Source of the DNA: Plectrocnemia conspersa
Lineage: Eukaryota; Arthropoda; Insecta; Trichoptera; Polycentropodidae
NCBI GenBank assembly: GCA_009617715.1
Contig: VTFK01000058.1
Span: 124,001 to 188,000 of the forward strand
Length of the DNA stretch: 64,000 nt
Direction of reading: 5' to 3'
Part shown: piece by piece, positions 1-12,829 of the stretch
Position numbering within the stretch: position 1 is the first letter of the stretch
Layout of the letters: every line of letters begins with the position of its first letter
Notes under the pieces: model-generated
The model's database searches: none
What the model saw: the letters and a program-made list of their open reading frames with translations, nothing else
What the model was told of the DNA's origin: nothing
Program-made: the position numbers and the translations under genes

Positions 1-3000
1 CAAATTTTAATAATTTTTTAGAACTGGTATAAAAATAGGAACCGGAAAATTAGTAATAAAAAGTATAAGCATAAAAAACTTAAATGAATAAAATTTTTAA
101 ACCATTCCAAACATCTTTACCGATGATTGAAATGGTTTGAAAAGTTTGGAAAAGATTTACGCAATATTTATGGCAATAAATGTAAAAGCTCATCGTGCGT
201 TCCCAAGCGCGTGTAATACAATACATACATATATGTATGTATGTGTACTGTCAAGGTGATACATATATTTATATGAATATATGTAGAAAAGTCAAGTTTT
301 ATTTTAATAATATTATATTATATTTTTGTTTGTACTTAGAAATCTCTCTTTATGTTTATTTGAAATAAGAAGTGTGAGTGATTATATTTAGTTAAAGTCT
401 TCTTTATTTTTTCAAGGGAGGCTTTAAAAAGGAATAAAATAAAAAAAGTGGCAAGCTGGATATATAAAAATGCAACGCCATATTATAATCAACATAGTAC
501 TAAGCTTAGTATATTTTTGCAACATTAAAAAAAAGATAGACGAAATCATTGAGTAAGAGTCGAGATATTTCACGCTAGTATGACACTCGCGTAAGGGGGC
601 CAAGAAAAATATGCCAAAGAGCTCTTTCCCGTTGACGAATCGCTCCAGGTGTTTTCCGTCGAATGAAAATTGCAACATAAGCTTAGCAACGACACATACA
701 CACACAAGCACGCACACGTGTAAGAGCTTTTCCTTCTACGCTGAAGAAAAATCGGTTGCTTACCGGCTGAACCGGTAATAATTTTTGATATCTCCGTTCC
801 GTTACGCACATGATTTACCCGACAAGCATTTTTTTCCACTTCGTTACAACAAATTGCTCGGGGGATTATCTGCGAAGATGAGCGCGACACCACCGCCGAA
901 GCGCGCTTTTCAATTATGGAAAGTTGGCGGATAAAACGGTATGACGCGTAAACAAGGAGAGAGAGAGAGAGTCAAACTTTTCATTCTAGATAACGAAAAT
1001 GAAAATGCGTGGAATAAAAAAAATTGAATATATAGTCGGACGCGGCTCTGCGTGATGGGATAGTTTGGATTTAAGCCAAGCAAAGGTTTTCAGAGGGGCG
1101 AAATCGGATGTGGATATGATGGCATTAGTCGCACTGAAAAATTACTCTGTGAAATATTAGTGTCAACCTACGTATAAGTAGACAAAGTGTCACATAAAAA
1201 TAGGTTTTACTATAGTTATACATATTTTGTATTAATAATAGCGTTTATGGGAATGTAACATAAAGTTTCATAAGCAAAGAATTGCGTTGGTTATGTTATA
1301 ACTGTGACAGTAAGAATTTATAGCAAGCATGGAAAAATTACGAATAAAAAATATACGAATATTACAATATAAAAGAGATAATATATCAAAATTAATATAA
1401 ATGAACAGTATTGTGTCTTAAAAGTAACGTAGGTTGCCAAATATCATACTTCAAACTATGCAATTGATACTTGGGCTTGAACTATCTTTATCCATTGATA
1501 GAGTGTGTCAGTTTTTATGGATCATTCCGTATATACATACATGTTGGGGCTTAGTTTACGAAACGTTGCGAATATTAACTCAAAAATATACGGCCGAGAT
1601 TGTCGAACTTTATGTCACAAAAGAGACATATAAATTCGCCAGCCTACATGCGATAAATCATAGTTTATTTGCTCGCGAAAAATTTTTATGCTAGAAAATA
1701 CGATAAAATATCGTTAATTCGAAGAGCGATACTTCTAAATTCAAGTACTATAAAGATAATAAAGTTTATATGTTTTATCAAACAGAATGAATATGAATTC
1801 TTAAATAAACAGAATAGTAATAATATTTAAAGAACATTACATCTGTGAATTTTGAAGGAAATACACAATTACTTTTTCCAAAAATTTCTACATGTAAAAT
1901 GAAAATTTAAAGGAAAAATTGATTTACGTATAAAAACATACTGCCCGTTTTTAATTTTATTTTACAATAATATTTTCGAGCGTTAACATAATATTTTTAC
2001 AATGGATATACATATCGAAATCTTTCGTTTAATTTATAATAATTTTATGTATTCAGTTAATTTTTAATTTAATCTTAAATGTATTCACTTTTATGTTTTT
2101 ATTATACATGTATGCAGTGCTTATTTTATAGAGCAAATTTTTTTTTAATAGATTTTACAAGTTTTAAAAGTAACTTTTGAAAATTTTATGTGGACTTGAA
2201 TCGCCTAGTTGAAAGTTCAACTCTTGTAGTTAAAACGAAATTGGAATAAAACTTTCCTAATAATTAACAAACAACGAGATAGCAGAGATAAGAAGCAACG
2301 GTTAAACTCACTTCGATTTATTTTTTCACACTGCATATAAAGTAGCAAAGAAAAATCATTCTAGCATTTTAAAACTGAAATTGATATGGAAGAACTGAAC
2401 GAAATTGAAATGGATCGTATTCCTTATGCTACAAAATACGTTTAATAGCATTGTTAATCATACAAGTGAATAAATTATGAAAACTGTGGTTAAAGAATAT
2501 GCTCAACCCAATAACAAAATTTTATTGATAATTAATGAATTAATCACAATAAATAAAAATTACCCGCATTGTACATGTATATATTCACTGATAAATTTAT
2601 TTTTGGACTTAGCAGAAGGAGTGTCTGCTTCCTCACTTTAATGTTTTTTTCTATAATGGGATGAGAGAAGATTATTTAAAAAAATATTCAGATTCTCTGG
2701 TGTGTGATGGCGCTGGTGCTAGGAAGTAAAAAAATCTGAACGTTTTTCTTCTATTATAGATTGGAATTGTGCATCACAGACTAAAATTATAAGTTGGTGA
2801 TACTGTCAAAGAAACTTTGGGAATAAATAGATTCACACATTTTATTATTAAACTTTATTTCATATATGGATGTACCTTGCTTTGGCAAAAAATTGTAGCG
2901 AGTTGCATTCATGTGCATAATTACTTAAGCTTGAGCAAGTAAAAATTGAAAGAATTTTAAGTATTCGATTGGTGTCATCCTGTTGTCTAGATTGCATACA

Positions 3001-3899
3001 ATTTTGGCTGCCTAGAATAATTTTTAATCTTTTGTGTAACTTTTTTTAAAAAGCAACGCACGATCTTAAAAGAGATAAAAATAATAAATGCACTTATGAT
3101 GGCTTGAAAAGAAAATCTACAAAAAAAGATATTCAAGATTATTGTGTTATGCTTTCCAAGAATTTACAGATTAACATAAGTTTGGACCAATAGAACCACC
3201 CCATGGATTTGTACAAGATAAATGAAAAAATAAAAATTCTGCTACAAGTTGTTAAAAGAAAGTGAAAAAACACAGAGCTTTACGCCTTAAAATAAATGCG
3301 CGTATTTTTTTAAGTAATATTTTAAATAAAAATGCTACACAATAGTTTGCTTAAAAATGGGGCAACAAATAAAAATAATGATAATATAATGTTTTAACAT
3401 ATTTTAGATAAGAATACTGTCAGTTCTTGTAATGCCGTAAATATCCGCTCGTTAAAATAAAAGGCAAGTTAAACAATGCTTATAAAAAATAACGCGATCG
3501 CTAAAGAATCCTTTATATCAGAGAGTATGTCCTTATTTTACATCTACAATAGCAACAATGTAAAGTAAAAACCACCTTTAGGGTCGTGTTATTTTTATGA
3601 AGTAATAAAACGAAGTCGTTATGCGGCGTCAAAGACGTCCCGTGCTTCGAATTTGCGGTTTTAAAAGGGCGTCTACCAAGGATACTAAGACTGTTATTGC
3701 CTTAGGTTAAGGGTGGAACTCGGAAAAGTGCAGACAGACAAAGGGGTGCATTCTTTATTAGGATAGTGCCCTTAAATTAAATTAATTTGCGACGTTGCAT
3801 TTCAACCCCATCAGGCATTGAATGTGTCTATAGTGGATTAAGAAAAAAAAATGGTCAATATAAGTTCTACTTGCTTCGTAAATAATTAATTGTGAAGCT
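1..3899. other. AT-rich noncoding DNA
   Basis: No ORF here resembles a known protein and no splice-bounded exon was found. The stretch is mostly A/T with short TATG/TACA-type simple repeats near 215-245 and a GA run near 955-970. The part 2390-3330 reads like decayed coding DNA, with several short open stretches in changing frames, but no family could be recognised in it. The GC-raised patch at 560-960 is listed separately. Confidence 0.6.
560..960. other. GC-raised island, possible conserved noncoding DNA
   Basis: Base composition rises clearly above the flanks. Short ORFs are open on the minus strand (570-893 and 424-717) but show no recognisable domain and no convincing splice sites. The stretch contains an ACCGGT-type palindrome core and several CG-rich words. 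It could be intronic regulatory DNA, an unrecognised exon or chance; only cross-species conservation would separate these. Confidence 0.3.
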
Positions 3900-3950
3900 T
3901 TTTTCCTACGTCATCATACATTTGCATAATATATGATGACGTAGGAAAAA
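3900..3950. repeat. Hairpin with 19-bp perfect stem
   Basis: The left arm 3900-3918 and right arm 3932-3950 are exact reverse complements (TTTTTCCTACGTCATCATA against TATGATGACGTAGGAAAAA), with a 13-nt spacer. Pairing continues weakly outward. Each arm carries a TGACGT core, the half-site bound by CRE/ATF-type bZIP factors. It may be a small inverted-repeat element, a hairpin RNA source or a regulatory palindrome. The structure is certain; the role is unknown. Confidence 0.75.
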
Positions 3951-4079
3951 GTCTTGCTATTCAAGTAGTATACTTCATACTGTCACGAACTTCGATTCAC
4001 AGACTCTTTAAAATAGTTTCTTAGTATGTTGAAGCTAGCTTGCTTTAACGTGTACGAAATTAAGCACATTTTTTGAGAA

Positions 4080-4660
4080 GAGAGTTTATCATTTATTTAT
4101 TCTAGGTCTTATAAAATACAAACTTTCGCTAAAGTTTATGTCAGATGACTTGGGTCGTACGACATTTCCCAAGGGAGGCGTGATTATTTCTTGATAAAAA
4201 CTATGAGAGGTCACTTTCTTGTTTGACGCACTGTAATGCCTTGCTTTGCGGTAGCCCTTAAGCGTTCTGCCCCTTCCACGAAGAGAAATTGTTTTGTCTC
4301 GAATGTGATTTGTTGCTTTGAATTCGCTCAATTAACGCACGAGCAAAGGAGAGATTGTTAACTAAATTGCCTTTCGTCGGAGGCATGTAAATGCGTATAA
4401 TTATCTAATTTGGGGTCTGAGCTTTCGTTACGAAGAGCGTTTACGCTCGTAAAGCAAAAGGGAATTGTAAAAAGTGATGACAAGGAGCGTTTTCAAAATC
4501 TCGTTATTTGCAAGTCAAAGTACAGTCCTTCAAAGACAAAACGTGTAATTCGCTAATTGGATCCGCGCCGTAACGCATTGTCGTCGACGAGAGATGATTT
4601 TGATTTACATAATTTTGTGCCGTCGCGAACAAGGGCACATTCGTTAATTCTAAATAAAAA
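4080..4660. other. GC-raised island without recognised gene
   Basis: Mixed-composition DNA between two AT-rich blocks. The 80-codon minus-strand ORF at 4089-4331 is basic and Ser-rich and matches nothing I know. No matching acceptor and donor pair was found. Candidate noncoding conserved element only. Confidence 0.3.
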
Positions 4661-4974
4661 TACAATATTAAGATACTCTAATTAATGAAATCGCTACGAA
4701 AATATAATTAAGGGTAAATTACCATGACAAAAAGTAAGCATTATAATAACTTTTCTTTACAACGTGAAAGCCCGTTAATTATTTATGGAGCTTTCGACGG
4801 AACGTGAATTTCCGTATTGGAATAAATTAAAATAATTCTTAGTCATTAAATTTTATCTATATATATCGTTATCGATACAGAGAAGACTGTAAGACGTTTA
4901 TAATTCTGATTCTGATATACGAAAGGGCGATAACCATAGTGATAGGTTTCAGTTATATTAAAATCTTTCGTTGC

Positions 4975-5330
4975 AACATGACAGGTATTATGTTAACATA
5001 CTTTCTGGGTTATCCAAAAAGCGATGCAATTGGCCCCTAATCATCCTTATCTGTGATTCAACAAAGCTGTCTCTAACCAGTATTATAAAAGGGATAAATA
5101 GAAGAGAGACGCGGCAGAGACGCCACAGCAGCAAAGACCACCCAGAATATTGCATGGATACGAGACACATCAATGGATCACGTAAATACATCACGATAAA
5201 TCTCAGCTGCTCCACAAAACAACAGCCGATAATAATACAACGCAACACGCCAGCGAAAACTCCGACTTTCAAGACCGGCTATTCAACTTCACCGCCTAAT
5301 AGCAGCATCTAAATTTCCCTATTTACGTGG
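4975..5330 (+). mobile_element. LTR-like repeat, copy A
   Basis: This stretch is related along about 300 bp to 11440-11800. Shared landmarks in order are an AAGCGATGCAATTG word (near 5019), a CATCC..ATCTG.GAT stretch, AACTGTCTC/AGCTGTCTC, a TATA box (TATAAAA at 5084), GAGAGACG/CAGAGACGC words, ATCACGATA, then GAAAACTC..GACTTTCAAGACC near 5260. A TATA box followed by a transcribed-looking leader fits a solo LTR of a Ty3/gypsy- or BEL-type retrotransposon, but I could not fix the ends, find target duplications or find any gag-pol nearby. The 113-codon plus ORF and the 94-codon minus ORF across it are most likely chance. A nonautonomous repeat of another class is possible. Confidence 0.5.
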
Positions 5331-5739
5331 TAATTTATATATATAAAATAAATTGCTTCCAGCTTCTCCGGCGTCTATTTTGGCTAAAATTTTACACCGC
5401 TTCGGCCTTAAAATGATTGGTTGTAGCAAATTGTAAAATATGATATTTTAATAAAAATATATTTTTTGAGTATTTTATTACATAAAAAGTTTTAAATCGA
5501 CCCTTTAAAAATTAATAAATACGCACTTTATCAATTTAAGGTATCAATTTTTAGCAAGTCAAATAAATTATCTTTGGTATTTTATTCATAGGAATATTTT
5601 CTAAGTGGTGTATATCTTAAAATTGGATAGTCTTGTCATATACTTTTGAAAGGTGAGGAAAGTGGATGACGTTTCGTTTTTAATCTCTCTTGTTCGAATA
5701 AGCTATATCGGTCACGCTGTATGTGCATATACATATACA

Positions 5740-6090
5740 TACATTAAAATCATATGGATCGGTGCTTTTTTAAAAGATCAACAGACAATTTCTGGTTTAA
5801 ATTGCGCATCCAACCCCACCTAAAATCAAATGATAAATCGTCAGCAAAACAAACACCCCAGCGGTGTTTTCGCGAGCTCGTTGAAATTTTTCCGCTTTCC
5901 GCGCATTCCTCTTCAACTATTCATACACGTCAGAATATTTTGAAAAATTATCGGCCGATTGTCAGTTGCATACAATCCGAAACCATTTTTCTTGTTTGCC
6001 CCCCCTCATAGCACATCACACGCCGTTTTATCCGGCGCGAAGAAAAAGTGCCGAGTGCCATTAATCACCGCGAAAGAGAGAAAAAGAGAG
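5740..6090. other. GC-raised island without recognised gene
   Basis: Composition is higher in GC than on both sides, with words such as CAGCGGTGTTTTCGCG and GCGCGAAG. An 85-codon plus ORF (5754-6011) has no recognisable domain. It ends in a purine-rich GA stretch (6070-6115). Possible regulatory DNA. Confidence 0.3.
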
Positions 6091-8439
6091 GAAGGAAATA
6101 GAGAGAAAAAAAAAAGCTGCTATCACAATTAGACGATTTTTAAATGCAATCTCCAGGAAATAAAATATAATGATAATTTTGTGTTTGACAAATATATATA
6201 ATTATTTTTTTATTATAAAAATAGGTAATATGCTGTAAAAACAATTCACTAAATTATTCTATAATATAACTACATTATCGTATAATACGAGAATAAAAAA
6301 ATATATATAAAATATTCAGAGATATTTATCAATTCTTGTGCATTATATATAAAATAAAATAAATTTATCCTTTAGTGCAAGGGTGTTTTTGGAAAACTTT
6401 TTGGATCTTATAGGCCGCATTGATCAAAAAAAATTTCAAGGGATTCATATAGAATTTAATATTAATTTTCAACAGTGAAACCAATATTACCATTTGGTCA
6501 ATTACAGCTTTACTTTTTACGCATATTATAATTACATGTTATTCTTAATGTGAACACTGAGCTTGTTTTTTCAATATTAGTGCATCAATATCTGGTTAAA
6601 TAATATAGATAGCGATGCAAAGAGTATTTTAAAAATGCTTGTTGCTTCAATTTTCCATTTTGTATGCCTCATACAGGAAAAAATAAACGTACTATCTAAT
6701 AAAGATATTTTCATTATATTTGACTAGTTTTTTAAATTATTAATGTAGAAGCCATACTATAAAATAATGAAATTTTGCTATGCGGGCCACATGAATGAGT
6801 ATATCAATATAAGAAACGCATTTCAAGCCATTTATACTTAAATTGCGGTGGAGGCGCAATTCTAAAACACTGATTTAATTTACATTTTATAATTACAATA
6901 TATCGTTCACAAAAAAGCAGTAAGTAACACGCCACTGAGGACATAAATTACGGAGCACATTATCTGAGGGCACAAATTCTCGAAGACGAACCCACTAGAG
7001 TCGCGCATGCGCAGTCGTAATCCTAACTAAAATAAAGTGGTGCATATTTTTGGCTTCTTATCGAAGAAGCCTTAAATAAAACCCCACCGGAAAGGTATCA
7101 ACCTCAGAAAATGTTGGTCCAGTGCGGTACTGACCTTTTTAAAAGTCTTCAAGAAACTCCGGAATCCGGCCAAGAAAAAAGAAATGCGCTGACCTCTCTC
7201 CTCTGATTAACTATTAGATATTGCGCAAAACTCTTGACGTCCCTGGCGTCTAACAAATAGAATAAGTTTTTTAAAAAAAATTAAAAACGCATGATAAACC
7301 AACGATTTCTAATAATTTTAGAAAGGCGCGCTTTATAAATCTTATTTTTTTAAAACGCAGTTGTTTTAAAGTGGTTGCAAGAAATGTTGGAAAGCAGTTG
7401 AAATGTAGTTCTTTAATCGTTATTATTATTTTTGGTAATATGTATTAATATAAGATCAACGTTTTTGGCAACGAAAGCACAATCTAGTTTTTTTAATTGA
7501 TGCTCACTAAAGAGATTAAAAATATGGTATTAAGCAGAATCCTAGATTTATTTACATTTTCATATTTAATAGTGTTAAAATTGCTATTTAATTAAAATCT
7601 TTTAATTGTCTAGCAATTGTAAGAAAAAATCAAACACTATCAAAAATTTTAATAAAAAACCGGATAGCTAAGATTCTTATCAAATATTATGAAATAAAAC
7701 AATCTTTTCCGTTACGGTGATTTAGGTTAGGTTAAGGTCGTTGAAACGATGTAATACTTTTGTGAATTTAGATTAGGTATTATGAAGTAAATAGACTTCT
7801 GCTTTTTTTGAGTGTAGTATATACTATATTATAACTATAAAATGTCAAATAAATATATGCTTTAGAACTGCATCTCATAATAGTAATTTATTATTAATAT
7901 TCAAAATGTTAAGAATGGTATTAAAAATATAATAATATTTTGTGCAATAATTAATACCTACATTTTCATAAACACAAATTGAATAATAAATACCCACGTG
8001 CAAGTAGGAGCCTCTTTATAATTAAAGGGAATTTATGCATTAGAGCTCAAATCATTAACACCTTTTCCCAAGCAACACTAGTTGAATTTGTGCTGAAAGG
8101 TAATTATATCTACTCGAGAATAATATAAAAAACTTTATGTTTAGTGTAAAACATAAGACCGTTTAATATATTTAGTTAGCATTAAGACTTAAATTTAAGA
8201 GATATTCACATATTGTCTGTTTCTAGATCCACTAGAAAACGTTTTCGACTAATACTGAAACACAATATTCAGTTCGGTTTAATTTTTAATCAATTTTAAC
8301 ATATTTTAAAATTATGTATAAAAAACTTTGTGTTTTAGTTTATCTGAATTATTTATAGTGCTTATCTGTAATATGGATTTAAGGTATAGCTCTCATGTCA
8401 TATATACTAACTTGATTGACTATTAGCACATCTTGTAAT
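6091..8439. other. AT-rich noncoding DNA with a small hairpin
   Basis: No gene seen. A perfect 8-bp stem with 4-nt loop lies at 7052-7071 (GGCTTCTT-ATCG-AAGAAGCC) inside a moderately GC-rich patch (6940-7260) that also holds a GCGCATGCGC word. Two copies of the insect-type telomeric word TTAGG stand in tandem near 7725, far too short to be a telomere. Confidence 0.55.
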
Positions 8440-8930
8440 CTGTCGTTTGTCAGTTCAATTCTCTCAGGCATTACCCCGATGATATTTGCATGCTTCATCC
8501 GCGTTAATCTCCCCTAGCTTGATGGATGTTCCCAAGCAGCGACAGTGTCCACGGGCGTATTTTTATTGCGGTTTGCTGTCATTCTCTTCCGACGAACGGG
8601 AAGACTGCGTCTGTCTCCCCCCGCTGACGAGAGACGGCGGCCACTTTGTTGTCGGGAATGGAATCGTAATTGAATTGGTTCTGACGTTGATAAATTACCA
8701 TTTGTCATCGTCTTGGCGAAGCAACATTGTGCTATGTTCGGACACACTAGCCACGAAGCCTCCGCGGCACAGATTTTGCTCTCTTTTCCCTTTCGCCCCC
8801 TGTGTCTGCGCGCTTGTCTCTTGCTTGGCAATTTTTCAACGTCCACTTTGTCTATCGAAATTTTTGTTGCGGCAATCTTGTCTAAGCGCTGTTGAGAAAA
8901 TGCGAGAATTCTTATAAAAACGATCCAGAA
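8440..8930. other. GC-raised island, ORFs open on both strands
   Basis: The plus strand is open for 143 codons (8486-8917) and the minus strand for 110 codons (8514-8846). Neither predicted peptide shows a family signature: the plus one is Cys/Leu/Ser-rich, the minus one Arg/Ser-rich. ORFs open on both strands at once are typical of GC-richer noncoding DNA in an AT-rich genome. I therefore read it as a candidate conserved noncoding element, not a gene. Confidence 0.35.
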
Positions 8931-11335
8931 CTTAATTCCTTCTATGTTTGTGGCGTGCCAACATCGATCATTTAAAAAATAAACACGAATCTAGTAACAT
9001 AAGAGATTAATCACAGATATTGAACACAAAACCTCTCGACTCTCTTGAATCATATAAACATATGTATGTAAAATATAAAACGAGGTTTGTGGCATTCAAA
9101 AGAATTTCTATTTGATGATTATAAAACGCTAACGCCCACTTCAAACTTCATTAAAAATATGTTGCATAAATTTAAAACGTGTTTTGAATAATATAAAATT
9201 ACTTTACACAGCGAATGTATATTTTAATGATATTTAAAGCGGAATTTTAATTTCGCTCATGTTACAAAAACACATTAAGAATAAAAACATTTTTTAATCA
9301 GGTAAAATATTTTTTTTAATCGAGTAAATGATTATTTTGCAATTCAATTTTAAAAGTAAACAATGAAATATAAAGCTAAAACTTTTCAAGCGAATTATTA
9401 TTTTTTAAAGAGCGTATTGATATAACATTATGTATGTATTATTTTATTAAAATAATATATACACACTCTTATATCAATGTTAAAAAATCACAATAGAGTA
9501 GATTATATATTCTAACATTTAAATAAACACTGCCATTTTTATTCAGATAAAATGAAAATATTTCATGAGAAAATATTAACCCATTTATCTCTAGAGTCAG
9601 TGACTTTGATATAAATATTAACCAAACATAAATATAAAATTTTGAAGCATATATTTTTTTTATAAAATGTAGCTAAAATTATCCTACAATTTCACTCGTC
9701 TCACGATAAAGCTCCACGGACTTTTGGCCTTAACTACTATACGTACACGACAAAAGATCCACCCGAACATTGATCCACACGATATTCAAAGTGATTTTTA
9801 TAAGAAAGAGCGTTCAAGAAATCTATAAATAAAAAAATGATTAAAAATTTGCATTATTATTAAGTAATATATTCTTTCGCAGATTACTAAATATAAGTGA
9901 GCCAATCAAATCAAATTATTTTTTTTATCGTGTAGTTATAAAAACTATATACGCTGCTAAATCATGATAAACATTTTCGTCACCCCTCGATTAATCAATT
10001 TCTTGAACTCTTTCTCTTAAAAAAAAATAATTTTTAATATTTTGTTTGAGGCTCTAATGTCGTTGAAGCTAATGTCATATAATTGTCTGAATTTTTTGTC
10101 GTGAAACCAATTACACTCTAGCATTTTACACAAAGGAATCAAATATAGTTTTTTCATACTCATAAATTTTGATTTTTAAATCAAATAAATTTTTATATCG
10201 AAAAAAAACATGGCTCGAACCATTTATTTATTATGCGCAATACCTATTAATATTATCGAAAAAATGTCAAGAATGAAAATTAAATAAAAAATATTACAAT
10301 ATTATTAAACATATAAATAATCTACAATAATATTTCTACCAATTCCTAGAATCATTCTTTGTTGTAATTGTATAAATATATTTTTATCTTAAACAAAAAT
10401 TAACACTTGAAAATTCAGATCGAATTCCCAGTGTCGAAAACGAATTAAAGCACAATTTGGCAGATGTCACAGTCCCTTTTATGTATGACTATACTGAGAC
10501 AATGGATATTGTCACGTCGGTCATAATACAATTACCTGTCTGTGAATGCTGGTACTGGGGAATGAATTGGACCTTTCAGCGATGTCAAATGATAGTTTAT
10601 ATAAATAATAAACAATATTTAAAATTATTTTTAAAACTACATTTTCTTCATGAAAAAAATTAATACCAAAATAGATGTCTTGAAAGTATTTTGATTTTAT
10701 GCAAAAAAATCACTTGGTTACTATACTCATGCATTGGAAACTATTGTATTTTTTAAATTTATACTGGTGATAGACAAAAACCCATAAATGCATATAAATA
10801 TAAGCAAATGATTCTACCTAAGCTAAAATATGTCAAAGTGAACGTATGTTTTTTTAGTAAAATTACATATGAATACATTTTCAACTGTAGATATATATTT
10901 TTAATAGAGAAAATATATTTTAAAATTATATTTACACGCAGTTTTTCATACATTAAACAAAAAAATAGTGAAATATAAATGGTTTTGCGTAACATCACTG
11001 CACCCTAAAAACGTATTTTATTGATTATTAAATACGCTTTCAACTAATTAAACTAGTTTTTATATATCATTATAATTATTCAATGCTATTGACAAAGTAT
11101 GAAAAATAAAATTTCAATTAAGTGTAACGCGAATATTCATATAACAAGTGCCAAAGTTAATAATACTCTGGAGTTTTTACCCACCTGCACAATTAATTTG
11201 TAATGCAATTTTCTAACAAATAAAAATAAAGTAAGGCTTAACAATGAAAAAGAGAATTCGAAACAAAACAAACGCGGTATTATTTGTTAATATTTCATGG
11301 ATTACCAATTAGCACATCCGTACCGAAAAATAAAT
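8931..11335. other. AT-rich noncoding DNA
   Basis: Nothing gene-like except a short open stretch on the plus strand at about 10403-10660. It lies downstream of a CAG that could serve as an acceptor (near 10415) and encodes a Trp/Cys-containing peptide (positions 10460-10590) unlike the surrounding low-complexity translations. No donor or partner exon was identified, so it is not called as a gene. Confidence 0.5.
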
Positions 11336-11339
11336 CACT

Positions 11340-11800
11340 ATTAGTTCTTCATAAGTACCGGAAAAACTACTCTTGTGTTGAATAATATGTGCGCAGAAAG
11401 ATACCGCGGAAATTTGCTATCTGGATGTTTTGTTTTTAAGATGCAAACATATTTCGTGTGTCCAAGAAGCGATGCAATTGACCTACCCACATCCTCATCT
11501 GCGATCAGACAGAACTGTCTCAAATCAGCAATATAAAAGATGCGACATTTGATCACAGGGGTAGACGGTCAAAAAAAAAAAAGAGAGACAGACAAAGAAA
11601 GTAAAAGGGGGAGCCAGAGACGCAACTTCAAGTAGTTACAGCATAAGGCACATAAACGGATAGTCCATAATCATCACAAAATCACATCACGATAGATCAC
11701 AGACATTATTAATTTAATTAGACATACCAACGAAAACTCTCAGACTTTCAAGACCAGCTCTTTCGATTTCACTACCTGATAGTGGCAACTATATTTCCAT
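11340..11800 (+). mobile_element. LTR-like repeat, copy B
   Basis: Diverged relative of copy A. The shared core starts at the AAGCGATGCAATTG word (about 11465) and runs through ACTGTCTC, a TATA box (TATAAAAG at 11532), AGAGACGC and ACTCTCAGACTTTCAAGACC near 11740. It differs by an A-rich insertion at 11570-11585. The copy may begin near an AGTTC at 11342 and end near CAACT at 11789, which would suit an errantivirus-like LTR of about 450 bp, but no flanking duplication is visible, so these ends are guesses. No coding region accompanies it. Confidence 0.5.
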
Positions 11801-11829
11801 ATGTATATACACAACCCTTCAGCCTCACA

Positions 11830-12320
11830 ACCCGAAAATATGAAAACTAAGTAAATGGAACTATTTACATATTTTCATAATTAAAATAAAAAAAAATACT
11901 TATGGTTATTATTTTATTTTGGTTATAATAACGAAGGTAATAAATTACGAATTACATACATTAATAATGTTATGCTTTGATTGAAACGATACAAAAAATT
12001 ACCCCACATATTACAATATATATTATTTTTAATAAAAAGTATATTATTTTATTAAAAAAGTTAAATTATTAAAATGAAAAAGCAAAATAATAAAATAATA
12101 TATGTAAGCGTTGGTGTGTTTATTTTATTTAAACAGACTAAATAAATTTGCTTTGTATAAATAGTATTTCCTAAATTGTATGTGAGAATTTTTCACTGCT
12201 ATTTAAAATATAAAACAGTTTTTTGTGAATTGACCAAATGCTTTTACTTTGTATCAGCTGAAATTCAGTATCTTTTATAAAATTGAGATTAAATTAAATT
12301 AAATTTGTTTTAACCGCACT
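11830..12320. other. AT-rich noncoding DNA
   Basis: Long A/T-only stretches and no ORF of interest. Nothing further seen. Confidence 0.6.
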
Positions 12321-12329
12321 GAAATATTC

Positions 12330-12535
12330 GTTTGCTGACATGTCAGCCAGAGTTAGATTGCGGCGTTGTCATCGGTTGTATTCTGACACACCTGACGGTT
12401 AGATTGGCATGGCCAAAGTTCGCTGACAGTCGCTGCAGCTTCAATAATTCATCAAAGCCAGAAAAGGCAATTGAATGCACGATGCAGGGAAGAATCCATA
12501 ATTTTCCGGCGCAAATTTGACGATTCGTTTTATTG
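12330..12535. other. GC-raised island, possible regulatory DNA
   Basis: About 200 bp of balanced composition in a very AT-rich setting. It holds words such as CGCTGACAGTCGCTGCAGC and TTTTCCGGCGCAAATTTG. A 62-codon ORF spans it but shows no family. Candidate conserved noncoding element. Confidence 0.35.
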
Positions 12536-12787
12536 CAAAAAATAGCGCTATTGAATGATGTATGATTGACGTTTGCACTTTGTACTCCAATTCAATTTAT
12601 GGAATTTAATTCTAAAAATTTAGATGCATTATTTTAAACGAAAATTATATAAATTAGAGGTATTTAGAAACTAGTTTTGAATAAATATGTTTCTATTGTA
12701 ATATATATTATTTTTTCTCTAATTCTTTGCATTATAAGATTGTCAACATTTGCCATTTTTCATATTTGATATACGACTTTAATAAAC

Positions 12788-12827
12788 GTCACATTAAATG
12801 AACCAAATTTGGTTCATTTAATGTGAC
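12788..12827. repeat. Perfect 40-bp palindrome, no spacer
   Basis: GTCACATTAAATGAACCAAA is followed directly by its exact reverse complement. A spacer-free palindrome of this length is rare by chance and tends to be unstable. It may be a tiny inverted-repeat element, the head-to-head junction of an inverted duplication, or a recently formed palindrome. There is no target duplication I can see. Confidence 0.9.
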
Positions 12828-12829
12828 AG

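Noticed and set aside
956..972. GA-run as a regulatory GAGA element
   Set aside because: Simple microsatellite; no promoter context.
7725..7740. Telomeric TTAGG array
   Set aside because: Only two or three units are present; this is a common short word in insect genomes.
8486..8917. 143-codon ORF as a gene
   Set aside because: The opposite strand is equally open, there is no domain, and no promoter or splice context was found.
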